Shown here one piece after another: positions 1-10,300 of a stretch of DNA of 64,000 bases. The notes under the pieces were generated by a model. It saw only the letters and a list, made by a program, of their open reading frames with translations. It was not told where the DNA came from and did no database searches. How positions within the stretch are numbered: position 1 is the stretch's first letter; each line of letters starts with the position of its first letter. The position numbers and the translations under genes are program-made. Source of the stretch: Siphonodentalium dalli (Eukaryota > Mollusca > Scaphopoda > Gadilida > Siphonodentaliidae); contig CP136069.1 in NCBI GenBank assembly GCA_032622095.1, forward strand, positions 5,814,976-5,878,975, in the 5' to 3' direction.

Positions 1-50
1 ACTTTTGCCTTGATCTTTTTCTTTTTCTTTGCCTTGTCTCGGCATCTTGG

Positions 51-345
51 AAAATGCGGGACGATCCAGCGATGATGCTGGATTGCGCATTTTCAGTTGG
101 TTGTCCAAGCCCGGGACCTTCCAATGGAGGCATTGGATTGCGGGCTGTTAAGAGAGTACGGGACGGTCCAGTGATTCCACTGGACTGCGTGCTCTCTTCT
201 GTTACTGCCCGGGACGGTCCAATACACCTTATTGGACTGCGGGTCTTTTCTGAAGTGGGATACGGGACGGTCTAGCATGGCCTGCTTGACTGCGTATCCT
301 AAAACCCGGGACGGTCCAATAAGCATATTGAACTGCGGGTCTTTT
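51..345 (-). repeat. Array of six covarying hairpins in retroposon 3'UTR
   Basis: Six units lie at 51-93, 108-146, 151-197, 208-243, 258-299 and 301-345. Read on the + strand, each has an outer stem, a near-constant internal loop (GGACG or GGACC on the left, TG on the right), an inner stem of 7-8 bp and a small apical loop. Stem sequences differ from unit to unit but stay self-complementary: outer pairs include AAAATGCG/CGCATTTT, AGCCCG/CGGGCT and GGATACG/CGTATCC, and inner pairs include ATCCAGC/GCTGGAT, GTCCAGTG/CACTGGAC and GTCCAATA/TATTGGAC. The array touches the stop codon (345-347) of the - strand reverse transcriptase, so it should be that element's 3'UTR. The A-rich tail on the - strand (50 down to 1) may be its end. 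I do not recognise the motif. Confidence 0.8.
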
Positions 346-2042
346 CAGCCACAGAGAAGTTGTTTGCGTTGTAAACACTCCCTCATGATGTCACTGCCGT
401 CCATTCTCGCCAGTGTACTTTCCGCCAGATCGCGCAGGCGCTCTCTGATGGGTTCCACGTCCGCGATGGTATGCAGATCTACAATACGGGTGTGATACGG
501 TGCTTGCAGTGCCATTCTCAGGGCTTTGTTTTGGACCACCTGGAGCATTTGGATCGCGCGGTATGATGCCAGGTTGGTGACCACCGATGCGTATTCCATG
601 ATAGGTCTTACAAACGTTTTGAAGACTCTAAGCAGAGTGGCCATGCTAGCTCCCCAGGAAGTTCCCCTCAGCCGTCTGAGAAGATTGACTCGTTGCATGG
701 TCCTCGTGGCTGTCTGCTTAACATGGGTTAGCATGGTGAGTCTGGAGTCCAAGGTGACGCCTAGGAAGGTCACCTCTTTTGCGGCAACTAAGTCAATGCC
801 ACTGACATTCAGTTTGACCACCGAATTGCGTTTTCGTTTCGTGAATATGGCGAATTGTGTTTTGTTTGCATTGAGCTTAATGCGCCATTTCGAGCACCAC
901 CTTTCCAGGTCACCGAGGGCCCGCCTCAGTCTGAGCTCCACATACTTTGTACTGCCATTGGTGATCCACAGACCCAAGTCATCAGCGAACTGCGACAGTT
1001 GCACTTGGTGCCTCGGGTCTATTTCAATGTCATTGACGTAGAAAATATAGAGCAATGGGCTTAGAACCGACCCCTGTGGTGTACCAGTGTTCAGTGGAAC
1101 AGAGTCCGACGATTCTCTGTCCACCCTCACCTTTATTGAGCGGTCGGTGAGGAAAGAGGAGAGAAGCCTTACAAGTTTGACCGGGAGGCCATACTTGTGT
1201 AACTTGTACCGGAGGCCGTTGTGCCAGACGCTGTCGAACGCCTTTTCAACGTCAAGTAGCACTGTACCAGTTACCCAGTTTTTGTGGAAGCCACTGCGTA
1301 TGTCCTCCACAAGGCGGTAGATGTGTTCTACTCCTTCGCATCCGTTTCGGTATGCCCTCTGCCATTTGTTGAAGAATAAATTCTTCTCCAGATGGTTTCG
1401 GAACCGTGATGCAATGATTGCTTCGAATAGCTTGCCGATGCAGCTAAGAAGACTGATTGGTCTATAGTTGCCAGGGTATTTCAGATCTTTGCCATTTTTT
1501 GGTATCATGATGCCGATTGCCTCTTTCCATGCAACTGGAAAGTAACCAATCTTCAGGCAGGTGGTGTACAGCTTGGTAATGTAAGAGAAGAGTTCAGCTG
1601 GAGCTTCTTTGAGTACCCTGTATGGAATTCCATCGTGGCCAGCGGCCGATCTAGACTTGCACTTGGAGAGAATCCCGATGGTTTCTTCCGAAGTGATCTC
1701 TCTAGTGAGATCGTGGTCGTCCCCCACCTCATCACTCACGTTTTCCTGAGGTTTGAATAAGTCCTCATTCAGGCTGACTAGGTTGTCAACTTCCAGTTTC
1801 CAGTCGTCGTCAAATTGAGGGCCAATTTGAACTTGGTGGGCTCGACTGAGTGCGTCTGAAAAAGCGTCCGCTTTTTCCTTTGTGGAGGAAGTTAACGTAC
1901 CGTCAATACGATACACCGGATTCTCAACGTTCCCATTGCTGGGATTTTTTGAGGTGCCAGTCAGGGTTTTGAGCTTTGACCAGAACTCGCGTCCGTTGTT
2001 CCGATCGTGTGTGTTGAGTTCAGAGGTGACATTTTCCCACAT
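345..2042 (-). CDS. Reverse transcriptase of a 5'-truncated non-LTR retroposon
   Basis: This 565-residue open frame carries the reverse-transcriptase core of Jockey/CR1-type non-LTR elements. NYRPISLLSCIGKLFE lies near residues 192-207. The first catalytic aspartate is in LLDVEKAFDSVW (D264), a TPQGSVLSPLL motif lies near 321-331, and the catalytic FADD box is at 352-355. The enzyme would copy element RNA at a nicked chromosomal target. No apurinic-type endonuclease domain is present: the frame starts at an internal Met and upstream sequence is cut by a MITE at 2056, beyond which no related coding appears. The element is therefore a dead or partial copy, although the frame has no internal stop. 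It stops (TGA, 345-347) directly against the hairpin array. It belongs to the retroposon, not to SPEF2. Clade assignment is uncertain. Confidence 0.85.
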   Translation of the reverse strand: MWENVTSELNTHDRNNGREFWSKLKTLTGTSKNPSNGNVENPVYRIDGTLTSSTKEKADAFSDALSRAHQVQIGPQFDDDWKLEVDNLVSLNEDLFKPQENVSDEVGDDHDLTREITSEETIGILSKCKSRSAAGHDGIPYRVLKEAPAELFSYITKLYTTCLKIGYFPVAWKEAIGIMIPKNGKDLKYPGNYRPISLLSCIGKLFEAIIASRFRNHLEKNLFFNKWQRAYRNGCEGVEHIYRLVEDIRSGFHKNWVTGTVLLDVEKAFDSVWHNGLRYKLHKYGLPVKLVRLLSSFLTDRSIKVRVDRESSDSVPLNTGTPQGSVLSPLLYIFYVNDIEIDPRHQVQLSQFADDLGLWITNGSTKYVELRLRRALGDLERWCSKWRIKLNANKTQFAIFTKRKRNSVVKLNVSGIDLVAAKEVTFLGVTLDSRLTMLTHVKQTATRTMQRVNLLRRLRGTSWGASMATLLRVFKTFVRPIMEYASVVTNLASYRAIQMLQVVQNKALRMALQAPYHTRIVDLHTIADVEPIRERLRDLAESTLARMDGSDIMRECLQRKQLLCG

Positions 2043-2055
2043 GCATAATTTTATC

Positions 2056-2309
2056 CAAGCCTTGAAATAGGGTGTCTGTCATTTGCAGAATGAGGTCCCC
2101 AGAGGGTGAATTTAGTGATGCTACCCCGCATAGCGGGTTAGCATCACCAAATTCACCCTCTGGGAACCTCATTCTGCTGAGTTGTAAGCAGAATGAGGTC
2201 CCCAGAGGGTGAATTTGGTGATGCTAGCCCGCTATGCGGGGTAGCATCACTAAATTCACCCTCTGGGGACCTCATTCTGCAAATGACAGGCACGCTATTT
2301 CAAGGCTTG
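2056..2309. mobile_element. MITE family A, double-hairpin, 8 bp target duplication
   Basis: Terminal inverted repeats CAAGCCTTGAAATAG/CTATTTCAAGGCTTG are flanked by a perfect 8 bp duplication ATTTTATC (2048-2055, 2310-2317). The interior is two back-to-back hairpins built from the GAGGTCCCCAGAGGGTGAAT module. The 8 bp duplication and CA..TG ends suggest a non-autonomous hAT-type element. It interrupts the 5' side of the retroposon. Confidence 0.85.
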
Positions 2310-2317
2310 ATTTTATC

Positions 2318-2924
2318 TAAAAATTTGATTTAAAAAAAAAATGGTATTAAATAATTTATTTTTATATTTAGAATGACTCCTTGCTTAATTTTACAAAACC
2401 AAAGTTTAAATTTAAATTTAAATTTTGAAAAACTAACCCTGTTATAACATCTCCCTAGTCACCACACCGATCCTATTCTTTTATATATTTATAGATAAGT
2501 TTTTTGAATCTGACATTGTACAGAAAAACCTCTCAAAACCAGACCCTCTATGAACCGAATCCATCTCCATTCTGAACAAATTGTCTGGTCTCGAATTCAC
2601 CCAAGTGCATTCTCACTAACAATTACATCTGTAAACAGGAAACTCTATTTTGAACATTGGACGTCTTTTCTAGTCCATAAGTGAATGAATACATAAATTT
2701 TTACCTCAGAAATCTGAACACGGAGAGCGATACCAACGTGTGGTAGATTTGACATACTTGTGATCTTGTTGGCTTTGGTGTATAGACCAGGGATCATTTA
2801 TAAGTTTAGATTTCTGGTCTACATTCAAATCTGGTCAGTGGTTTTCATGACAGCTCATTCATTGTGGCAGGTTAATTAAAACTGTTTTGGTGACAATACA
2901 AACCATCGTGTAGAATGGCTGGTC
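2318..2924. other. AT-rich stretch without recognised features
   Basis: No exon, long frame or inverted repeat was recognised here. It is A/T-rich intronic sequence presumed to belong to the SPEF2 intron upstream of 4286. Confidence 0.5.
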
Positions 2925-3556
2925 CGAAGGTTGTGTGGTTTGGAGAGGTTTTACTCTATAATCTTGTGTGTGGTTTGGAGAGGTTTTGCTATATAATCTT
3001 GTGTGCAGTTTGGAGAGGTTTTACTTATAATCTTGTGTGCGGTTTGGAGAGGTTTTACTTTATAATATTGTGTGTGTTTTGGAGAGGTTTTACTGTATAA
3101 TATTGTGTGTGGTTTGGAGAGGTTTTACTGTATAATTTTGTGTGTGGTTTGGAGAGGTTTTACTTATAATCTTGTGTGCGGTTTGGAGAGGTTTTACTTT
3201 ATAATATTGTGTGTGTTTTGGAGAGGTTTTACTGTATAATCTTGTGTGTGGTTTGGGGAGGTTTTACTGTATAATTTTGTGTGTGGTTTGGAGAGGTTTT
3301 ACTGTATAATATTGTGTGGTTTGGAGAGGTTTTATTTTATAATATTGTGTGTGGTTTGGAGAGGTTTTACTGTATAATCTTGTGTGCAGTTTGGGGAGGT
3401 TTTACTGTATAATTTTGTGTGTGGTTTGGAGAGGTTTTACTGTATAATCTTGTTCAGTTTGGAGAGGTTTCACTGTTTAATCTTTTGTGAGGTTTGGGGA
3501 GGTTTTACTGTATAATATTGTGTGCGGTTTGGAGAGGTTTTACTATATAATCTTGT
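2925..3556. repeat. Minisatellite, about 35 bp unit
   Basis: About 17 imperfect head-to-tail copies of a unit containing GGTTTGGAGAGGTTTTACTG followed by TATAATNTTGTGTG. Units vary by small substitutions and indels. The short frame across it is a by-product of the repeat. Confidence 0.9.
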
Positions 3557-3628
3557 GATACTGTGAATGGTCTTGATATCTGTGGCACGTCTGTTTTATC
3601 TACAACAAAATGTTATATGGTCGTATTA

Positions 3629-4045
3629 TGTGCAGAATGAGGTTCCCAGAGGGTGAATTTAGTTATGCTGACCCACATAGCAGGCTAGCATTACCAAATT
3701 CACCCTCTGGGGACCTCATTCTTCTTAATAGGCCTCATCTACTCTGGAAAGTTTCTTTATTATAAAATTTCTGTAGAAACTTCTTCACATAGATTCTATT
3801 TATTTTTTAGTTTAGTTTCTCTTTTCCCCCAAATTGGCAGACGACACATTGCATAATCAAGGTTCTCAATGGGTGTACATGTACATCACAAAATTCACTT
3901 TGGAAACTTCACATCTGAGTCTATGTCTCCCATAGCAGATAGGGCCATGCAGAATGAAATCCCCAGAGGGTGAATTTGGTGATGCTAGCCCACTATGCGG
4001 GATAGCATCACTAAATTCACCCTCTGGGGACCTCATTCTGCTTAA
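3629..4045. mobile_element. MITE family A, long form with two hairpins
   Basis: Two copies of the GAATGAGGT..GGGTGAATTTAG hairpin (about 3630-3726 and 3947-4044) enclose a spacer with a conserved motif series (GGCCTCATCT, CATAATC, TCAATGGGTG, CATAGCAGA). The same spacer recurs near 12930-13330, 22370-22680, 23915-24243, 49155-49516, 57830-58313 and 63291-63684, so this is a longer subtype of family A. Confidence 0.7.
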
Positions 4046-4157
4046 GCTATACATGAAGACGTCATGGTGTTGGAATTTTAAGTCCCATGGCTATACGTAA
4101 AGTACATCACAATATTCACCATTTGGGAACTTCAATCCAAGACTATGTCTCCCATAG

Positions 4158-4259
4158 CAGAATATATGAGGTCCCCAGAGGGTGAATTTGGTGATACTAG
4201 CCCATTATGTGGGATGGAATCACTAAATTCACCCTCTGGGGACCTCATTCTCAGGCTTG
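4158..4259. mobile_element. MITE family A, single hairpin, next to an acceptor
   Basis: A single hairpin of the GAGGTCCCCAGAGGGTGAAT module ends in CAGGCTTG, the family A terminus, about 26 bp before the SPEF2 exon at 4286. The left terminus is degraded. Confidence 0.65.
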
Positions 4260-4285
4260 CATGTGTTGTTCAATTTTCATTCCAG

Positions 4286-4352
4286 GAAAGATTTTCTCGA
4301 GTTTCTAAAGCGCCCAGATCATAAGAAAGAATTTGTGGAACAATGGCAGAAG
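4286..4352 (+). CDS. SPEF2: SPEF2 exon a (first in window)
   Basis: It is preceded by a TTTTCATTCCAG acceptor and followed by gtatgaag. The first G completes a codon split in the upstream exon; the rest reads KDFLEFLKRPDHKKEFVEQW then QK, ending in phase 0. Strong SPEF2 match. Confidence 0.9.
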
Positions 4353-7300
4353 GTATGAAGCTAATATATGCGGTTTAACCCCTTTCATGACCCATAGAGA
4401 GCCCCCACATAGACTGCAGCAGACGGCACTCTGTAGTGCATGCTTCCATCTGTGTGAGGTTCCCTGTGGGTTAAACATTAAACTTCATATATCGCCTTGG
4501 TTATTATCCCTTTATGACGGGAGCCGCCCTGGTGCAGCATTGAAGATCCTATGCCAGTGCATTCTCTTATGTATACGAGTCTCCAATTGGAAGCCTCTCA
4601 TATATAAGAGATTGCACTGGCTTACAAGGTAATTGTTGTTAGGCCAATGTATTATCTGGTATATGCAAAGCTCCCTGTGGGAGACTCACTGTCACTCACA
4701 TATATAAGAGAATGCATTGGCAGAGGGTTTTCGCAAAATTTCAGGAGGCTCCAGTCATGGAATTGATAACTGCCTACCTTGTTTTGTTTGCAGAGGACAA
4801 ATTTTCCTGTGTTATGACATATATATAGGTTAGGTAATTAAATATTTGATAATTAGGTAATAAATATAATTTGTTTCTTATGAAAAGTCCCAAAACCTTT
4901 AACACCTCGGACATATTTATTTTGTCCTATAAATAGACAATACATAAAATCATTATCAAATGATCATTAGCTCTTGACTTGATTTGTTTCGAAAACACAG
5001 TGTTAAAGATGGTCTATCTCTTCATAAACATAGTTTCCAGGGTATAATATAATTATACCCCTCGCAACGAAGCTCGGGGGGTATACTGGAATCAGCTGAG
5101 CCGTCCGTCCGCCGTCCATCGTCCGTGGACACAAATTTACTCAGTCGGTTTTTTATCAATTTTCGTGAAACTTGGCACAGACATCAACCACCATGGGAAC
5201 CTGTGCACCTGCGATTATGACGTCTGTCGGACTTTTTTTGGTGGAGTTATCCCCCCTTTTTCGACTTAGAAACTTTTCACAACATGTATAATTTTGTCCG
5301 AGCTTTTATTCCTACATTTTTAGGTCAATTTTTTTTAACTTGGCACAGATATTTAGTACCATGGGAACCTGTGCACCTGCGATTGTGACGTCTGTTCGAC
5401 ATTTTTTGGTGGAGTTATCCCCCTTTTTCAACTTAGAATTTTTTTTGCAACATGCATAATTTTGTCCAAGCTTTTATTCCTACATTTTTCGGTAATAGGT
5501 TTAAGATTAGGGTTACGGTTGTGCACCTGCAATGGGAACTGTTTTTTTTATTATTTTAACTAAATGTTTACTGACATGTGAAACATCTTATTTTAAAAAC
5601 ACGTGGGGTATCCTTAGTCTGATTGGGACAGTCACCGATTTTATATAAATATTTTCTTTTATAATACTCTAATCAAATGGGACATTATTTCTTTGCTATT
5701 TTTAGATAGAGTTACGCTGCAGGCTACGCTCCAAACAAACCCGAGTCATAAAAAGTCCCACATTGATTGTATGTATATTATACCAGAAAATTTGAAATAA
5801 AATAAATATTAATTGATGGAAGCATTTTCCGGATTCATATTTATTATTATTTACCCTGGAAACTATGTAAAACTTGTTATAGGAATAAATAATTCATGTA
5901 TGTTCCAGTGAAACGAGTTAAATCTTACTTTGATTTAAGGATTACAATGATGTTCCCGATGACATGAGAGAAGACGATGAGACAAAAGCTGAGATCCACC
6001 AAACAGTAACAGATCTGCGTGAAAAACTCTGGAACATCTGTGATGATCGTAAGGATAAAGCCGAAACTGAGCGTGAAACAGTAATGAATGATGGTTGGCT
6101 TGACGACAGATTCGGAGTTCTCAGTAATTTCTACATTACACTGATGCAGGTATGTTCTTTGTTTGGATCCAGGATTTGTCCTACTGATTGTTGCCGTATA
6201 TTTTTCGTTTAACAATTTACCCAACAAAACGCCCAGAAAAATAGCCCAAATGAAGCTGCAACAGCCTAAATTATCTTGGGTCTGTCTCAATAGAACCATA
6301 CAAATATGGATATCATTGGAACCGGCTCATTGACCACATTGTGATAGTTACAGTTATGCCCTGTGCCAATGTATTCTCTTATATATGCGAGTCGACCATA
6401 GGTCGCCTTGCATATATAAGAGAATGCATTGGCCTTAAAAAATTCATTTTTTAACACTTTTTACCATTTTTTTCTTACATTCTTTAACAATTTTATGCTG
6501 GAGTAAGCTGGATGATAATTTTTTCTTACATTTTTTAACAATTTTTATAATATTTTTCTAATATGTGTTAAGCCAATGCATTCTCTTATATATGCGAGGC
6601 GACCTATGGTCGACTCGCATATATAAGAGAATGCATTCGCACAGGGCCGTTTTGTTGGGTAAAGGGTTAACAATTTTCGGGTGACTTATTTCGCTCAGTT
6701 CCTTGCTTTTCAGTCAATTTTTTTTGGTCCGACTTTTATAGTGGAGTTTTACCCTTTTATAGTGGAGTTATATCCTTTTATAGTGGAGTTATATCCTTTT
6801 ATAGTGGAGTTATATCCTTTTATAGTGGGAGTTATACCCTTTTATAGTGGATTATATCCTTTTATAGTGGAGTTATACCCTTTTATAGTGGAGTTTTACC
6901 CTTTTATAGTGGAGATATACCCTTTTATATTGGAGTTATACCCTTTTATAGTGGAGTTATACACTTTTATAGTTGAGTTATACCCTTTTAAGTGGAGTTA
7001 TACCCTTTTATAGTGGAGTTATACCCTTTTATAGTGGAGTTATATCCCTTTATAGTGGAGTTATACCCTTTCATAGTGGAGTTATACCCTTTTATAGTGG
7101 AGTTATACCCTTTTTCGACTTGGAAGATTTTCACAACATGCATAATTTTGTCCGAGCTTGTATTCCTACACTTTCGATCAATTTAAAAAAAACTTGGCAC
7201 AATATTTACCATTATGCGAACCTGTGCACCTGTGGTTATGAGCTCAATCAAATATTTTTAGTGGAGTTTTTTACTTTTCGACTTAACACGCTTAAAGATG

Positions 7301-10300
7301 CATACTCCGATTAAGTGCTCAATTACTATTTATTTGGATTCGGGTGTGAAAAATATTTTATTCGAGTCGAACCCATCTATCAAAGCTCAGAGTTATTAGA
7401 TATCAATTTTTGAAATCTATTATTTTTTACTATCAAGACTTATCAGTGGCCCAGTAAAAAGTCAACGAGCAGACGGTCTCGGACCAAATTGCAGATGAAG
7501 ATGGATAACTCTAGGCTTTTTGTTGATAATAAGGCAAAATTTCGTCGAACAACATGTTGATAAATACCACGTTTCCGTAATTTTATTCAAGTTGACATTG
7601 GTTAGCATTATTTTTGGCAATTAATCGATTCTGATAAGTAAGTAGCATTTCTAAAAATGTTGTTGTTGTTGGAATCTGATTATATGGGGACCATCAAATC
7701 GGATTGAGTACCTTTAATTTTGTTCCAGCTTGTATTCCTTATGTTTTTTTGTTTTTTTTGAAAAACAATTATTTGAATATGGCTATGCTTAACCCTTTAC
7801 CCAACAAACCGGCCAAAAACGGCCAAATAAAGCTGCAACAGCCTAAATTATCTTGGGTCTGTCTCAATAAAACCATACAAATATGGATATCATTGGAACC
7901 GGCTCATTGACCACATTGTGATGGTTACAGTTATGCCCTGTGCCAATGCATTCTCTTATATATGCGAGTCGACCATAGGTCGCCTCGCATATATAAGAGA
8001 ATGCATTGGCCTAAATAAAAAAAAAAATTTAACACTTTTTACCATTTTTTCTTACATTATTTAACAATTTTATAATTTTTAATGTGTTAAGCCAATGCAT
8101 TCTCTTATATATGCGAGGCGACCTATGGTCGACTCGCATATATAAGAGAATGCATTGGCACAGGGCCGTTCTGTTGGGTAAAGGGTTAATGTAAACCAAT
8201 TCACTGCAAGGGTATCCTTAGTCCCATTGGGACAGTCCCAACTCAAATTTTAAAAAAGTTTTCTCAATTTGTTTTTAAGACATGCTCATTTCTCCATTGT
8301 TTCTATTTATTTCTATAATCTGTTATAAAAGTCTTAGAGTGTTCCGTTATTTTCAGGCCGAAGTTGACAGACTTCAGGATTCTGTGAGACTAATGAAGGA
8401 TTACTATAAGGGTCTCGATGGACATATACCCGACCAACTTGATGTCAACTACTCCAGATTACCGCTAATAGAGGTAAGTGATCATCTACAATAATGCCCT
8501 AAATAATCAACTCCTTAACTGCGGCAGAATTGTGTTTTTTTTTCTTCAGGATTTAGTCAGAAAAATTATTGCCATTCATCAGAGAGCTCTCAGTGAGAGC
8601 TTTCCGATGAATGGCAACAAGCCATATTTCCAACTAAATCCTGAAAAATTACCCATAATTCTGCTTTGGTTAAGGAGTTAATTACTCAGGGCATTAATTT
8701 ACCTTACTGCTAGATCATGCCATGAATCTCTACTCTAACGCCCACAGAGATTATATTCCACCAGCACAAAACCTGGGAACTTTTTGAAGTTTTGAAAGGA
8801 ACCTTATAAAGTCGAAAAAATCATGCGATGAATATATTTCTTAGTTATTATCTATTCCCGTTTAATGTATGTAGCCGTAGATGAAGGTCTCAACTCGAAA
8901 TTGCATGCTTTTCCATGCCTTTTGTGAGCCGATATCACAATAAACATTGAATTAATTACCAAAAACATGGGTTGGCGATTATCGCAATACGATAGGGGAA
9001 CACTGTGTGCATAACGTAACTATCACATGTATAACATACTCTGATAACAACTTATCGCCAAATTCATGCTTCAAACATTTTAAACATATCATCTTTGGTT
9101 TCTTTTATTTTATTTTATTGAAAATGAATATTAAATGGGGTGATAAATATATATATAACGGCAAATAGAATCAAATTAGCCATTTTCCCGTGAAACTTAG
9201 GACAGGCAAGCCAGGCACAAAAATTGGTTAAATATGAGTACGATCGTCGAAGTGTTCCCCTATCATATTGCAATAATTGCCAACCAAAAACATGGCGCTG
9301 CTAAATATTTGCGTGGTTGAAAATGGACATGTATTGATTCCATGGAGGATAATCAACATAGACACTTCCGACACAACACAAACCTATAAAGGGAGACACA
9401 TTTTGGAATCATCTTGAATCTTGAACAGGCATCTCGTAGCGCACCTCCCAATATAAAATTTGTTGTAAAAAGTCACATATAAAAACCTGCCTCCCGCAAA
9501 ATTTTCCCCATAAAAATTAAGACATAAAAACCTGCCTCCCGGTAAATTTTGGTAAAAATAATAAAAATAAATACCTGCCTCCCGCCTTGTTATGCCCCCG
9601 ATCTCCGATGGAGATTTGGGGGTATATAGTGGAGCCCTCCGTCCGTCCGTCCGTCCGTCCTTCCTTGCGTCCTTCCGTCTGTCCGTCCGTCCTTCCGTCC
9701 GTACGAACGTTTCAACTCATAACTTTGGTTTTGCTAACTCAATTCAGTTGATCTATGGTATGCTAATAGACCAGCCGGGGGGACAAGATTTCCCCATAAC
9801 TGCGGTTTCATCCGCCCATTTTTTCCAGAGTTACGCACCTTTTTGGACTTAGAAAATTGTCTGTACGAACGTTTCAACTCATAACTTTGGTTTCGCTAAC
9901 TCAATTCAGTTGATCTTTGGTATGCTAATAGACCAGCCGGGGGGACAAGATTTCCCCATAACCGTGGTTTCGTACGCCCATTTTTTCCAGAGTTACGCCC
10001 CTTTTTGGACTTAGGAAATTCAGGTTTTCTGCTACTTTTTTTGGTTTCCAGATAATAACTTGATTTTGGATTGTTTACTCATGAAATAGAGAATAATCAA
10101 TTGGTTTCGATGATTACGTGACATAATTCACGAGGGGAGCCGGGCCTGGTAAAACCCGAGTGAGCAGAGCGAACGAGGGTTTTACCAATAGGACCGGCTA
10201 CCCGAGTGAATTATGTCACGTAATCATCGAAACCAATTGATTATTCTGTTTATTACACACTTTCAACCACTAAAAGTCGCTAATTTTAAAGAGTAGATGT

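Noticed and set aside
6681-7314. Open frames rich in FIVELYP
   Set aside because: Translation of an 18 bp minisatellite.
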